Below, in pieces: positions 7,672-17,655 of a stretch of 64,000 nucleotides of DNA. The stretch spans positions 186,001 through 250,000 of the forward strand of contig NZ_JBLBVL010000002.1 in the NCBI RefSeq assembly GCF_047250365.1, written 5' to 3'. The position numbers and the translations under genes were made by a program. This DNA comes from Thaumasiovibrio sp047250365 (GTDB lineage Bacteria; Pseudomonadota; Gammaproteobacteria; Enterobacterales; Vibrionaceae). Numbering within the stretch: the stretch's first letter is position 1; each line of letters begins with the position of its first letter. The notes under the pieces were generated by a model, which was not told the origin of the DNA, searched no databases, and saw only the letters and a list, made by a program, of their open reading frames with translations.

Positions 7672-9039
7672 TTATCGGCCAGGGAACATACCACCGCCTG
7701 GCATCATTCCCTGCATGTTTCGCATCATGTTGCGCATGCCGCCCTTCTGCATTTTCTTCATCATTTTTTGCATCTGGGTAAACTGTTTCAACAGCTTATT
7801 CACATCTTGTACTTGTGTGCCTGAACCTGCTGCGATGCGTTTCTTACGCGAACCTTTAATCAAATCAGGGCGCTGACGCTCTTTCGGCGTCATGGAATTA
7901 ATGATCGCCTCTTGTTGATTAAACATCTTGTCATCAACTTGATCTTTTAGGTTGGCAGGTAGATTGGACATGCCGGGCAACTTATCCATCATCCCCATCA
8001 TGCCGCCCATGTTTTTCATCTGTTGCAACTGATCGCGAAAGTCTTCTAGATCAAAGCCTTTCTTCTCTTTGAACTTCTTCGCCATCTGCAAGGCTTTGTC
8101 TTTGTCGACATTGCGCTCGAGATCTTCAATCAACGACAGGACATCACCCATCCCCAAGATACGTGATGCAACACGATCTGGGTGGAACGGTTCGAGTGCG
8201 TCGGTTTTCTCCCCCACACCCAAGAATTTAATTGGCTTACCGGTAATATGACGTACCGACAACGCGGCACCGCCTCGCGCATCACCATCAACTTTAGTTA
8301 AGATAACCCCGGTCAACGGCAGCGCATCATTAAAGGCTTTTGCAGTATTCGCGGCATCTTGACCCGTCATCGCGTCAACAACAAACAGGGTTTCAACCGG
8401 GTTAATCGCCGCATGAACCTGCTTGATCTCAGCCATCATCTCTTCATCAACCGCTAAACGGCCAGCCGTATCGACAATCACGGCATCAAAGAATTTTAAC
8501 TTGGCATGGGCAAGCGCAGCTGTGGCAATATCAATCGGCTTTTGATCGGCGCTAGACGGGAAAAAGTCGACATCAACTTCACCAGCTAAGGTTTCCAACT
8601 GTTTAATCGCAGCAGGGCGGTATACGTCAGCAGAGACGACCAGCACTTTCTTTTTGTGCTTTTCTTTAAGTAGCTTACCTAGCTTACCCACACTGGTGGT
8701 TTTACCCGCACCTTGCAAACCCGCCATTAAAATAACCGCTGGCGGCTGCGACGCTAAGTCCAACGCTTCATTCGAGGCGCCCATGACAGCTTCAAGCTCA
8801 GCTTGAACTATCTTAATGAACTCCTGCCCCGGCGTTAGACTTTTAGAGACTTCGGTGCCAACTGCACGCTCTTTAACACGCTTGACGAAGTCACGCACAA
8901 CAGGCAGGGCTACGTCAGCTTCCAACAGTGCCATACGCACTTCGCGCATGGTGTCTTTTATATTGTCGTCAGTCAGACGACCACGCCCACTAATGGTTTT
9001 TAGCGTGCGCGACAGTCGATCAGATAAATTCTCAAACAT
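7672..9039 (-). CDS. ffh: Signal recognition particle GTPase Ffh
   Basis: Protein part of SRP; binds 4.5S RNA and hydrophobic signal sequences and hands ribosomes to FtsY. 455 aa. Order: N domain (1-90), GTPase domain with GLQGAGKTT at 107-115, DTAGRL and TKVDGDARGG, then a methionine-rich M domain from about 300 to the end (repeated MMGMM, MQKMMKKM and MRNMM clusters). Divergent from ypjD-yfjD, the same gene set as in E. coli. Confidence 0.98.
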   Translation of the reverse strand: MFENLSDRLSRTLKTISGRGRLTDDNIKDTMREVRMALLEADVALPVVRDFVKRVKERAVGTEVSKSLTPGQEFIKIVQAELEAVMGASNEALDLASQPPAVILMAGLQGAGKTTSVGKLGKLLKEKHKKKVLVVSADVYRPAAIKQLETLAGEVDVDFFPSSADQKPIDIATAALAHAKLKFFDAVIVDTAGRLAVDEEMMAEIKQVHAAINPVETLFVVDAMTGQDAANTAKAFNDALPLTGVILTKVDGDARGGAALSVRHITGKPIKFLGVGEKTDALEPFHPDRVASRILGMGDVLSLIEDLERNVDKDKALQMAKKFKEKKGFDLEDFRDQLQQMKNMGGMMGMMDKLPGMSNLPANLKDQVDDKMFNQQEAIINSMTPKERQRPDLIKGSRKKRIAAGSGTQVQDVNKLLKQFTQMQKMMKKMQKGGMRNMMRNMQGMMPGGGMFPGR

Positions 9040-9185
9040 GATAAAACTCGCTCAGTACGCGATCAAAAAGGCAAATTATTGCACAGTATACCTGATTCCT
9101 TCTGTGGCGGGTATCTACAGATGGCAACTCTCGCTGACACCCTGTATACTTATTGATCTATCTAACTATTTTTTAAAATAATACT

Positions 9186-9983
9186 ATGGAAATGATACTG
9201 GCTCTACTAGCAGCAAGCAGCTATGCCCTTGCCTTGACTCAGGTAATGCCAGGCCTTAGTCATAACGAGCAGATTCCAGCCCGTCGCGTCCATCTCTTTG
9301 CCGCCTTAGCCTTGCTGCTGCACCTCTTTCTGCTCAAGGACCTTATTTTGGCCGAAGAGGGGCAAAATTTAAGCTTACTTAACGTGGCTTCGCTAATCAG
9401 CTTCATCATTTCTGCTATCGCAACCTTGGCCAGTATACGCCATCGAGTCTGGTTTCTCTTACCCGTTGTGTATAGCTTTGCCGCCATTAATTTATGTGCA
9501 TCCACTCTTCTGCCCAGTGCCTTCATTACCCATTTAGAAGCACACTTAACCATCTTGCTGCATATTTCTCTCGCCTTGTTTGCTTACGCCACACTCATGA
9601 TCGCCTGTTTATATGCCGTACAACTGGCCTATCTTGATAACAAGCTTCGCAACAAAAAGAAGCTGAGTCTCAACCCAAACCTTCCTCCCTTAATGGCGGT
9701 CGAACGGCAACTTTTCAAGATCATTTTAATTGGTAACCTACTCCTCACCGCCACACTCTTCACTGGTTTCTGGTTTGTTGGGGATATGTTTACTGAAGGC
9801 AAAGCTCACAAAGCAATACTATCAATGTCAGCATGGGTGATATACACCGCACTGTTGTGGGGACACTATCAACGAGGCTGGCGCGGTCGGCGGGTGATCT
9901 GGTTCAGTATTATCGGTGCCTTCTTGCTTTCACTCGCCTATTTTGGCAGTCGATTCGTCAGAGAATTCATTATCGGCCTTTAA
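9186..9983 (+). CDS. ypjD: Inner-membrane protein YpjD (cytochrome c assembly-like)
   Basis: 265 aa with about eight hydrophobic segments. I recognise the CcsA/CcmC-like YpjD family, which sits next to ffh and yfjD in E. coli and Vibrio. The conserved C-terminal region GFWFVGDMFTEGKAHKAILSMSAW carries the histidine typical of these proteins. A role in haem handling is suggested by the family but unproven for YpjD. Starts ATG; divergent from ffh. Confidence 0.85.
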   Translation: MEMILALLAASSYALALTQVMPGLSHNEQIPARRVHLFAALALLLHLFLLKDLILAEEGQNLSLLNVASLISFIISAIATLASIRHRVWFLLPVVYSFAAINLCASTLLPSAFITHLEAHLTILLHISLALFAYATLMIACLYAVQLAYLDNKLRNKKKLSLNPNLPPLMAVERQLFKIILIGNLLLTATLFTGFWFVGDMFTEGKAHKAILSMSAWVIYTALLWGHYQRGWRGRRVIWFSIIGAFLLSLAYFGSRFVREFIIGL

Positions 9984-10061
9984 TTTAGACAAATCAGTAA
10001 TTGACTATTTCACTTAAGTCGGTAAAAAGTAACTTTAGACACGTAACCAAAGGACAACGTC

Positions 10062-11342
10062 TTGGACGACATATCCACGGGGATACTCTTTTCCCTATTG
10101 ATATTACTTATCGTCATTTCCGGCTATTTTTCCGGTTCTGAAACCGGCATGATGTCGCTTAATCGCTATAAGCTGCGCCATCTTGCCAACCACGGTCACA
10201 AAGGTGCTAAACGGGTCGAGAAGCTTCTCTCTCGCCCAGATAGACTCATTGGTTTGATCCTCATCGGCAATAACCTGGTGAACATCCTCGCTTCAGCGAT
10301 TGCGACTATTCTTGGTATGCGCCTATTTGGTGATATCGGTGTCGCTATTGCCACTGGTGCACTCACTATGGTGATTCTGGTGTTTGCCGAAGTGACCCCA
10401 AAAACGCTGGCCTCGCTCTACCCTGAGCGGGTCTCTTATGCCAGCAGCATACTGCTACGGATATTAATGCGTGTCTTGTACCCCTTAGTATGGCTAGTTA
10501 ATGGGATCACCAACACCTTTTTACGTTGCATTGGACTGCGGGTTGAAAGTAGCGACAGTGAACACCTTAGCTCTGAAGAGCTACGCACCATCGTTAATGA
10601 AGCTGGCGGGCTCATTCCTCGTCGCCACCAAGATATGCTGATCTCCATCCTAGATCTGGAAACCGTCACCGTGGAAGATATTATGGTGCCACGCAATGAA
10701 GTGGCCGCCATCGATATCAATGCAGACTGGAAGTCAATTGTTCGCCAGCTAACCCACTCCGCGCACGGGCGTATCGTTTTATACCGCGATCAAATCGATG
10801 AAGTGGTCGGAATGCTGCGCGTCCGCGAAGCCTATCGTCTTATGATGGAAAAGAAAAAATTTAACAAAGAAAACCTCCTTCGTGCGGCAGACGAGGTCTA
10901 TTTTATTCCTGAAGGTACGCCGCTCAACACCCAGTTGCTAAAATTTCAACGTAATAAAGAACGGGTTGGCCTGATTGTCGATGAGTACGGCGATATTAAA
11001 GGCTTAATCACCATGGAAGATATCCTCGAAGAGATCGTCGGCGAGTTTACCACCTCAATGCAGCCGAGCTTAGCTGAAGAGATCTCTCCCCTGTCTGATG
11101 GCAGTTTTTTAATTGAGGGCAGCGCCAATATTCGCGACTTAAATAAGGGCTTAAACTGGCACTTACCTACCGATGGGCCGCGCACGCTGAATGGCTTACT
11201 GCTGGAGCATCTGGAAGATATCCCAGAAAGCCAGCTGAGTGTTGCTGTGGGCGGCCATCAGATGGAGATCATTGAAGTCTCAGAGAATATGATCAAGCAG
11301 GTGCGTGTCTTTCCGGAGCCCGCACTTAAAAAAACCGGTTAG
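10062..11342 (+). CDS. yfjD: CNNM/CorB-type membrane protein with CBS and CorC_HlyC domains
   Basis: 426 aa. N-terminal DUF21 membrane domain (about 1-190, opening with SGYFSGSETGMMSLNRYKL), then a CBS pair (about 200-325, including IMVPRNEV and GLIVDEYGDIKGLITMEDILEEIVGE), then a CorC_HlyC domain. Family members move or regulate Mg2+ (CorB, CNNM). The start is TTG with AAAGGA seven bases upstream. It lies 78 bp after ypjD and probably shares its transcript. Confidence 0.9.
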   Translation: MDDISTGILFSLLILLIVISGYFSGSETGMMSLNRYKLRHLANHGHKGAKRVEKLLSRPDRLIGLILIGNNLVNILASAIATILGMRLFGDIGVAIATGALTMVILVFAEVTPKTLASLYPERVSYASSILLRILMRVLYPLVWLVNGITNTFLRCIGLRVESSDSEHLSSEELRTIVNEAGGLIPRRHQDMLISILDLETVTVEDIMVPRNEVAAIDINADWKSIVRQLTHSAHGRIVLYRDQIDEVVGMLRVREAYRLMMEKKKFNKENLLRAADEVYFIPEGTPLNTQLLKFQRNKERVGLIVDEYGDIKGLITMEDILEEIVGEFTTSMQPSLAEEISPLSDGSFLIEGSANIRDLNKGLNWHLPTDGPRTLNGLLLEHLEDIPESQLSVAVGGHQMEIIEVSENMIKQVRVFPEPALKKTG

Positions 11343-11424
11343 GCTAGTGTCGCGATACTTTAGCCTGGCGATGCTTAAACCTCGTGACACTTCAACATGA
11401 TGTAACGTCAAAATGGTGTAACTA

Positions 11425-11455
11425 TGGAATGAATAACCGCAAGTTATTCATTCCA
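11425..11455. terminator. Perfect hairpin between convergent yfjD and luxS
   Basis: TGGAATGAATAAC and its exact complement (13 bp) close a five-base loop CGCAA. No T-run follows on either strand. It is placed as a shared 3'-end structure for two convergent genes, ten bases from the luxS stop. Confidence 0.55.
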
Positions 11456-11464
11456 TTCACCATA

Positions 11465-11983
11465 CTACTTTGCGTTTAACTGATTGAGCTTACTTTCAGG
11501 TAGGGCGAGTTCATCATTGCTATTCACACTAATCCCTCGCTCAAGCACTGCTTGAGCTATCTGCTGTGCTTCCGCTAACGAATGCATGGCAGCCGTACCA
11601 CACTGGTACTCGTTAAGCTCGGGGATGTCATTTTGCGATGCCACATTAAGCACATCTTGCATCGCTGCACGCCATGCGCTTGCCACAACCCCCTCATCTG
11701 GGGTGCCGATCAAGCTCATGTAAAATCCTGTACGGCAACCCATCGGCGAAATATCAATAATCTCAATTTGATCTGAGTTCAAATGGTCACGCATAAAGCC
11801 CGCGTATAGATGCTCTAAGGTGTGTATACCTTTCTCTGACAAAATATCGGCATTGGGTTGACAAAAACGCAGATCAAAGACGGTGATGGTATCGCCCTTA
11901 GGGGTCTGCATGGTTTTTGCAATCCGCACTGCCGGGGCATCCATACGGGTATGATCGACAGTAAAGCTGTCCAGTAATGGCAT
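11465..11983 (-). CDS. luxS: S-ribosylhomocysteine lyase
   Basis: Splits S-ribosylhomocysteine into homocysteine and DPD, the precursor of the AI-2 quorum signal. 172 aa. Metal ligands are visible: His54 and His58 in HTLEH, and Cys128 in EYQCGT. The catalytic Cys83 lies in GCRTGFYM. TAAGGAG precedes the ATG. Vibrio typically carries luxS beside gshA, as here. Confidence 0.98.
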   Translation of the reverse strand: MPLLDSFTVDHTRMDAPAVRIAKTMQTPKGDTITVFDLRFCQPNADILSEKGIHTLEHLYAGFMRDHLNSDQIEIIDISPMGCRTGFYMSLIGTPDEGVVASAWRAAMQDVLNVASQNDIPELNEYQCGTAAMHSLAEAQQIAQAVLERGISVNSNDELALPESKLNQLNAK

Positions 11984-12007
11984 AGTATATCTCCTTATAT
12001 TGGCAAC

Positions 12008-12613
12008 CTAAAACGGCCACCAGCTGCTATTTTTTTCAAGTTCATCTCGGCACTGTTTTAACTGCCAACCATAATCATTGGCCTGTTTTTCTACCCGACG
12101 CGCAACGCGGATTAAATTGGGCTTGGCATTATAAGTGCCACGTCGATATCCACCTCGTCCTTCATGATAGGCGAGGTATTGATGATATGCATCCCACTTA
12201 GATATCCCTAATTGGCGCTGTGTTCCATCGGTATACCAACCGATAAACATCATTGCATCCGCAAAATTGGTGCGTTTTCCACCATTCCGGGTTGCCGATT
12301 GGTAATCTTGCCATGCCGGGTCTTGCGCTTGTGCGTAGCCGTACGCACTGCTAACGTGCCCCCAAGGGATCACCCACAGCACTTTCTTTTTGGGCGGGCG
12401 TGCATCATGGCGAAAACTGCTCTCTTGTTTAACAAAGGCCATGGCGATCTGCATTGGGGTGCCCCACTGCTTTTCCATCGCTTTCGCATCACGATACCAT
12501 TTAGGCTGCTCCCTGAAAATGTCACAGAGGTTCTCTTGATTTTTCGGTGGTGCCGGTGCTGAACAACCCACTAGCCCCGCAAGAAGTAATATCAACCACA
12601 CCCGACGATACAT
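12008..12613 (-). CDS. Lytic-transglycosylase-like (SLT domain) lipoprotein
   Basis: 201 aa. A lipoprotein signal ends at LAGLVGC (Cys17), so the mature protein should be lipid-anchored. The body contains FVKQESSFRHDARPP, with a glutamate in the position of the SLT catalytic Glu, and later SAYGYAQ and YHEGRGGYRRG motifs, as in soluble lytic transglycosylases that cleave peptidoglycan. The ATG at 12613 follows GAGGGAAT. A gshA terminator sits just upstream, so expression may depend on read-through. Probable envelope enzyme; no specific gene name assigned. Confidence 0.8.
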   Translation of the reverse strand: MYRRVWLILLLAGLVGCSAPAPPKNQENLCDIFREQPKWYRDAKAMEKQWGTPMQIAMAFVKQESSFRHDARPPKKKVLWVIPWGHVSSAYGYAQAQDPAWQDYQSATRNGGKRTNFADAMMFIGWYTDGTQRQLGISKWDAYHQYLAYHEGRGGYRRGTYNAKPNLIRVARRVEKQANDYGWQLKQCRDELEKNSSWWPF

Positions 12614-12626
12614 ACATTCCCTCAAA

Positions 12627-12651
12627 TAAAAAATGGCAGCGAATGCTGCCA
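12627..12651 (-). terminator. Intrinsic terminator after gshA
   Basis: TGGCAGC / GCTGCCA stem with a four-base loop, then TTTTTTATTT on the minus strand. It ends about five bases before the ribosome site of the downstream lipoprotein gene. Confidence 0.85.
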
Positions 12652-12675
12652 TCATAACTCATTGAATATTCAACA

Positions 12676-14244
12676 TCAGTGAATATCAACAAAGTAATCC
12701 TTGAGGAATTCATCAAATGTGAGGACGTCCGCAGCTTCGATTTTTTGTTGGCGCAACCACGAGTCCGCGGCTTCCCGCGTAAATTCAGCGGATGAGTAGT
12801 ATTGATAACCCGTCGCCTGCAACGTCGCCATATGCTGCTCTGTGAGCGATTTCGCTACTGATGCCATGCTCTGCTTCTCAACAATCTCTTTCAACAAGCG
12901 CGCTGAAATGGTTTTGTCCGGATCTTCAATCCAAGATTCGAGCTCTGCACATGTCGCGGTATACAAAGTATTGCCAGTCAATGCATCCATCTTCTCAGCC
13001 ACCTGATGCAACTCAGCAAACAAGTTTTTCGCTGCCATTTGAAGCGTCTGTTTGCTTTCTCCACAGCCAATTTTAACTACCTGCTCCGGATCACGACCTG
13101 CAACCACAACCTGATGCCAATTTTCTCGCCAGCAATCCAGTTCTGTGTCTGACATTGGCGCTGATGGAGACAATACTGCCCACGTCAAAAACAGGTCAAG
13201 AAAACGGACTTGCTGCTCATCTATTCCAACAGGACTGAATGGGTTGACGTCTAACGAACGAACTTCGATATACTCAACCCCGCCGCGCTGCAGTGCCTGT
13301 GATGGTTTCTCACCTGATTCGGCCACTCGCTTAGGACGGATTGGCGCATACAGTTCATTCTCAATTTGTAAGATATTACTATTTAGCTGTCGGTATTGTT
13401 CACCCTCTTTCACCCCTAATTCGGCAAAGGCTTCTGATGGCGTGCGTATCGCCGCTTGTAACCCTTCTAGATACTGTTCAATGCTATTGAAACCAATTCG
13501 CAAACAGCTTTGTGCGTTATTGGTATAGCCCAGATCACTTAACCGCAGTGATGTTGCATACGGTAAATAATGTGTGCCTTTGTCTGTTTTTTCGAATGGC
13601 AACTGGGTTGGCATATCTTTGATAAAGGAGCCACACAGTGCTGGCGACGCACCAAACAGATACGAAATAATCCAACCAAAGCGGTAATAGTTTCGAATCA
13701 AGCCAAAATAAGCATCCGAGACCGCTGCTTGACGCTGCTGCTCATTTTGTTCACCAAACAACTGATCCCAGAATTCTGTTGGAAATGAGAAGTTGAAATG
13801 CACACCAGAGATAATCTGCATCACACTGCCATAACGGTGTTTAAGCCCTTCTCGATACAACGTCTTCATTTGCCCAATGTTTGACTGACCATACTGCGCC
13901 AAGGCTATCTCTTCTTGCCCTTCCACAAAGCATGGCATCGACATGGGCCACAATGTTTCACTGCCAAGCTCTGTGTAAACAAAGCGGTGAATATCTGACA
14001 ACTGAGATAGCGTCACCTTGGCCTCGGTCGCGACTGGAGTAATAAACTCAAGCAAAGACTCTGCATAGTCGGTGGTAATCCAGCGATGAGTGAGTGGCGC
14101 ACCTAGCTTTTTCGGATGCGGCTGAACGGATAAGCGCTCGTCTGCTGTAATACGCAGCGCTTCTCTCTCAATGCCACGCCCAAATTGCGTTAACGCTTTT
14201 GGATTGGATGCAACTCGTTGCAAACGTTGCGAAAAGTTAGTCAA
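12676..14244 (-). CDS. gshA: Glutamate-cysteine ligase
   Basis: First step of glutathione synthesis: ATP-dependent joining of glutamate and cysteine. 522 aa, class 1 (proteobacterial) type, with FGRGIEREALRI at the N-terminus and LLEFITPV, VHFNFSF and YIEVRSLDVNPFSPVGI further on. The start is a TTG, as also known for E. coli gshA; I see no nearby ATG alternative. A terminator follows, then the SLT lipoprotein and luxS on the same strand. Confidence 0.96.
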   Translation of the reverse strand: MTNFSQRLQRVASNPKALTQFGRGIEREALRITADERLSVQPHPKKLGAPLTHRWITTDYAESLLEFITPVATEAKVTLSQLSDIHRFVYTELGSETLWPMSMPCFVEGQEEIALAQYGQSNIGQMKTLYREGLKHRYGSVMQIISGVHFNFSFPTEFWDQLFGEQNEQQRQAAVSDAYFGLIRNYYRFGWIISYLFGASPALCGSFIKDMPTQLPFEKTDKGTHYLPYATSLRLSDLGYTNNAQSCLRIGFNSIEQYLEGLQAAIRTPSEAFAELGVKEGEQYRQLNSNILQIENELYAPIRPKRVAESGEKPSQALQRGGVEYIEVRSLDVNPFSPVGIDEQQVRFLDLFLTWAVLSPSAPMSDTELDCWRENWHQVVVAGRDPEQVVKIGCGESKQTLQMAAKNLFAELHQVAEKMDALTGNTLYTATCAELESWIEDPDKTISARLLKEIVEKQSMASVAKSLTEQHMATLQATGYQYYSSAEFTREAADSWLRQQKIEAADVLTFDEFLKDYFVDIH

Positions 14245-14346
14245 AATATATCTCGCGCGTTAAAAGAACCAAGCATACCCAGCTTCAGACTGGATTACTA
14301 TGTCCATTATTAATAATGCCAGTATAAACTGGCATCTCCTCTTTAA

Positions 14347-17187
14347 TCATTCTACATGGAGGTCGTAAATTGGAATATCAAGTAATTCTAGTTGAGGACG
14401 AACCGTTTTTTCATCTCCAACAACGATTACCTGGTAGTCTCTGGGATCAAACCACTTTTTCGCCATTTGATTCAGTGTCTCTTTCGACACTTCTGCCACA
14501 ATCTGATTTTGGCGCTCAATGTAACCCTTATCGAGAGCGTAGATTTGCATCTGTGCTAACAGCCCCGCTTTTTGGCTTGGGGTTTCGTAGCTTAAGGCTT
14601 CTTTTTGTCCGACAGCCATACGCATAAAATCGACCTCCTGCTCAGTAAAACCAGCGAGCACGACTTCATTCATCTCATTAATCACTTCACTGATCGCGGC
14701 CCCGGTTGCATCAGCCCTTACCTGCGCATAGAAGGTGGCGTAACCAATTTCGCGCCCATTCACTAGATACCCACCAGCCCCATAGGTATACCCTTTATCT
14801 TCACGAAGGTTGAGGTTGATCCGACTATTAAAGTTGCCCGCTAAGTTGAAGTTTGCCAACTGAGTAGTAAACATCTCTCCATCTGCATCAAATGGTTGGG
14901 CATGACGCACAAAACGGATATTACTTTGTGGCGAGTTAGGGCGATCGACTAACCACACTGCCGCTTTATCATAAACAGGCAACGCAAAGTCCGCGCGAGG
15001 CGACATCGGTTTCCCTTGCCACTGACCGAGTTTGCTCAGTTTCGCCTCAATAACACTGGCAGCAATATCCCCAACCACTACTACGCTAGCGCCTTCGTGA
15101 GTATAGAAATTGGTGTAGAAGTCTTTAACATCTATCAGCGTTAAACCTGCCACAGATGCTGGCGTGCCGTCAGCCGACTCAGCAAATGGGGTGTCGGCAT
15201 ACAACAAGGCTCGGGTAGCTTGATTGGCTAACCATTCTGCACGTTGCCGTTCATACTGCAGCCCTTCAAGGGTCTGCTGCTTCAAGCGTTGGAAGTCTGC
15301 TTCATCAAAAGCGGGCTGCCACAGCTTCTGCGCAGCAATCGCAAGGGTTTCATCTAAATGACGTGTTAGGGTCGTTATCGATACTGTGGTTGAGTATGTG
15401 TTGGAACGAACATTAATTCGGCTGCCTAACTTGTCCAACTCTGCAGCTAATACTTCTGCACTGGCCGTCTGCGTTGCTTCATTTAACATCGCTGCCGTTA
15501 GGCGAGCCAGCCCTGCTTGTTCAGGGGATTCATCGCGGCGCCCGGCAGGGATGGAGAGCTGGATCTGTACCGTTGGTGTTTCACTGTTAACGGTTCCCAA
15601 CACATCGATTCCATTGTCTAAACTAAAACGGTAAAGCTCGGGCAAGTGTACTTCAACAGGGGTTGATGGAACGGGCATAATGCTACGATCAAAATCATCA
15701 ACTGGACGTTGATAATCGACCTGTTGATGCTCGCGTTCCGGCAACATACGTTCAGCTGGAACGTAGTTGACATCAGCAGCGGCCAGATCCTCGCGCCCTA
15801 GCGGGACGGTACTTAGCGATACCGACGGCTTGTGCTGGATAAAGCGCTTAAAGGCCATCTCAACATCATCGGTTAATACGTTGTTTAAGGCTTCAAATTC
15901 CGTTTGTAGTCGGTCTGGCTGCGCGTAAAAAGTTTCATTGGATGCTAACTGTGAGACTTTACCACTCACACTTTGCAAGCCAAAGATCATCCCAGCTTCC
16001 ACCATTCCTTTAATTTCATCAAGATCATCTTCGCTGATGCCGCGAGCGCTTAGTTGCGACATGACCTCGAGTACTTGCTGTCTGATTTGGGTTAAATCAC
16101 CGCTATCGCCACTATTCCCCATCGCGTAGACGTAGAATGTACAGGCTAACTCGGCACAATCTTGAAACGCGCCAGCATCAAGAACAATCCCCGGTTTCAC
16201 TAGCTCTTGGTAAAGCAAGCTATTACGTCCACCGCCTAATACACGAGCAAGAATATCCAGTGACAGTTCATTGTCACTGCCACGGTACTCTGTGGGCCAC
16301 GCCATCAATAGCATGGGCTGTTGAATACGGTCTTCAAGGGTAATATAACGATCGGATTCCAGTGAAACTGGCCACTTCGGCGCATTTTCTACTTCAGGAC
16401 CACGAGGAATCGAGCCAAAATATTTATTAACCCAACGCAAGGCCTCATTGGCATCAATGTCTCCACCGATAGTCAAGACGGCGTTGTTCGGGCCATACCA
16501 GCGCAAGAAGAAGGCTTTTAGATCATCGACATCAACACGCTCTAAATCTTCAACATAACCAATGGTCTGCCACGAATAAGGGTGCTGGCGCGGATACAAC
16601 GCCTCGCCCATACGTTCGTACATCAACCCATAAGGACGGTTGTCATAGCGCTGTGAGCGCTCATTTTTAACCGTATCGCGTTGAATCTCAAACTTATGCT
16701 GGGAAACCGCATCGAGTAAAAAACCCATACGGTCGGCTTCTAACCAAAGGACTTTCTCTAATTCGTTTGCTGGTACCGTCTGGAAATAGTTGGTGCGATC
16801 GCGATTGGTGGTGCCATTCATTGTACCGCCAGCTTCTGTAATCAAACGAAAATGCTCTTGATCGCCAACATGTTCAGAGCCTTGAAACATCATATGCTCA
16901 AAAAAATGTGCAAAGCCGGAGTAGCCTTCCTCCTCCCGCGCTGAGCCAACATGATAAGTCATATCCACGTGCACCAACGGATCGGAATGGTCATGATGCA
17001 GAATCACCGTAAGCCCATTTGCTAGGCGATACTTGTCATAGCCGATGCCCACCCTTTCAGGACCTACCTGATGCGATTCAATCAGTTCAACACCAGCTGG
17101 AAATGAATTTGCAACTGTCTCCTTGCTCGGGAAATGACTGCAAGCACTCAATAACACACTTAATAACACAACTAACGCAATACGCAC
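14347..17187 (-). CDS. M16 family zinc metallopeptidase, two-module lipoprotein
   Basis: 946 aa. The GTG start follows AGGAG by eight bases. A lipoprotein signal ends at LLSAC (Cys16). The first M16 module has the inverted zinc motif HFFEH (His94, Glu97, His98) with Glu176 in VKNERSQR. The second module (about 510-946) lacks the zinc motif, as is normal in pitrilysin-like proteins, and carries the R/Y region NFNSRINLNLREDKGYTYGAGGY. Likely a periplasmic or outer-membrane-anchored protease; substrate unknown. It follows yqaA by ten bases, so they are co-transcribed. Confidence 0.92.
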   Translation of the reverse strand: MRIALVVLLSVLLSACSHFPSKETVANSFPAGVELIESHQVGPERVGIGYDKYRLANGLTVILHHDHSDPLVHVDMTYHVGSAREEEGYSGFAHFFEHMMFQGSEHVGDQEHFRLITEAGGTMNGTTNRDRTNYFQTVPANELEKVLWLEADRMGFLLDAVSQHKFEIQRDTVKNERSQRYDNRPYGLMYERMGEALYPRQHPYSWQTIGYVEDLERVDVDDLKAFFLRWYGPNNAVLTIGGDIDANEALRWVNKYFGSIPRGPEVENAPKWPVSLESDRYITLEDRIQQPMLLMAWPTEYRGSDNELSLDILARVLGGGRNSLLYQELVKPGIVLDAGAFQDCAELACTFYVYAMGNSGDSGDLTQIRQQVLEVMSQLSARGISEDDLDEIKGMVEAGMIFGLQSVSGKVSQLASNETFYAQPDRLQTEFEALNNVLTDDVEMAFKRFIQHKPSVSLSTVPLGREDLAAADVNYVPAERMLPEREHQQVDYQRPVDDFDRSIMPVPSTPVEVHLPELYRFSLDNGIDVLGTVNSETPTVQIQLSIPAGRRDESPEQAGLARLTAAMLNEATQTASAEVLAAELDKLGSRINVRSNTYSTTVSITTLTRHLDETLAIAAQKLWQPAFDEADFQRLKQQTLEGLQYERQRAEWLANQATRALLYADTPFAESADGTPASVAGLTLIDVKDFYTNFYTHEGASVVVVGDIAASVIEAKLSKLGQWQGKPMSPRADFALPVYDKAAVWLVDRPNSPQSNIRFVRHAQPFDADGEMFTTQLANFNLAGNFNSRINLNLREDKGYTYGAGGYLVNGREIGYATFYAQVRADATGAAISEVINEMNEVVLAGFTEQEVDFMRMAVGQKEALSYETPSQKAGLLAQMQIYALDKGYIERQNQIVAEVSKETLNQMAKKWFDPRDYQVIVVGDEKTVRPQLELLDIPIYDLHVE

Positions 17188-17197
17188 GCACCTGCTC

Positions 17198-17650
17198 CTA
17201 TATCATTCCTGAAACCATTATCGCCAACGCGGCATACCGAAGTGCCTTACCAACCAGTACGACAAGAAAACTCAATGTATGATTCATTCTCAACCAACCG
17301 GCAGCCAAACACAGTGGATCACCAATGACCGGTAGCCAGCTAAATAGAAGGGCTAAATAACCATGCTGTTTTATCCACTGTAGTGCTTTATGACCATGTT
17401 TTTCGTCGGAAGTTTTATCGGGTAGTAAACGACCAAGCCAGTAGTTGGTCATACCGCCGAGCGTATTGCCAATGGTAGCAACAACGATCAGGGTCGTCAT
17501 GCTGTTATCACCCAGCCCAATCGCCGCGATTAATGTTGCTTCAGAACCACCTGGCAGTAATGTGGCACTCAAAAAGCCGCTTATAAATAGCAGCCATAAG
17601 CCACTATCACCGGCCATTAATGTGGCCAGTGAGTTCACCATTTCACTCAT
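17198..17650 (-). CDS. yqaA: YqaA family membrane protein (DedA/SNARE-associated fold)
   Basis: 150-aa inner-membrane protein with three to four hydrophobic segments. The SATLLPGGSEATL and GNTLGGMTNYWLGR motifs, and the WLPVIGDPLCLAAGWLRM segment, mark the YqaA branch of the DedA/VTT family. Function is unproven; DedA proteins are linked to lipid carrier flipping. It starts five bases after the dehydrogenase stop and ends ten bases before the M16 gene. Confidence 0.85.
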   Translation of the reverse strand: MSEMVNSLATLMAGDSGLWLLFISGFLSATLLPGGSEATLIAAIGLGDNSMTTLIVVATIGNTLGGMTNYWLGRLLPDKTSDEKHGHKALQWIKQHGYLALLFSWLPVIGDPLCLAAGWLRMNHTLSFLVVLVGKALRYAALAIMVSGMI

Positions 17651-17655
17651 TGGTA

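Noticed and set aside
12212..12562. 116-codon plus-strand frame opposite the SLT lipoprotein
   Set aside because: Antisense shadow of a gene with a lipobox and SLT motifs.
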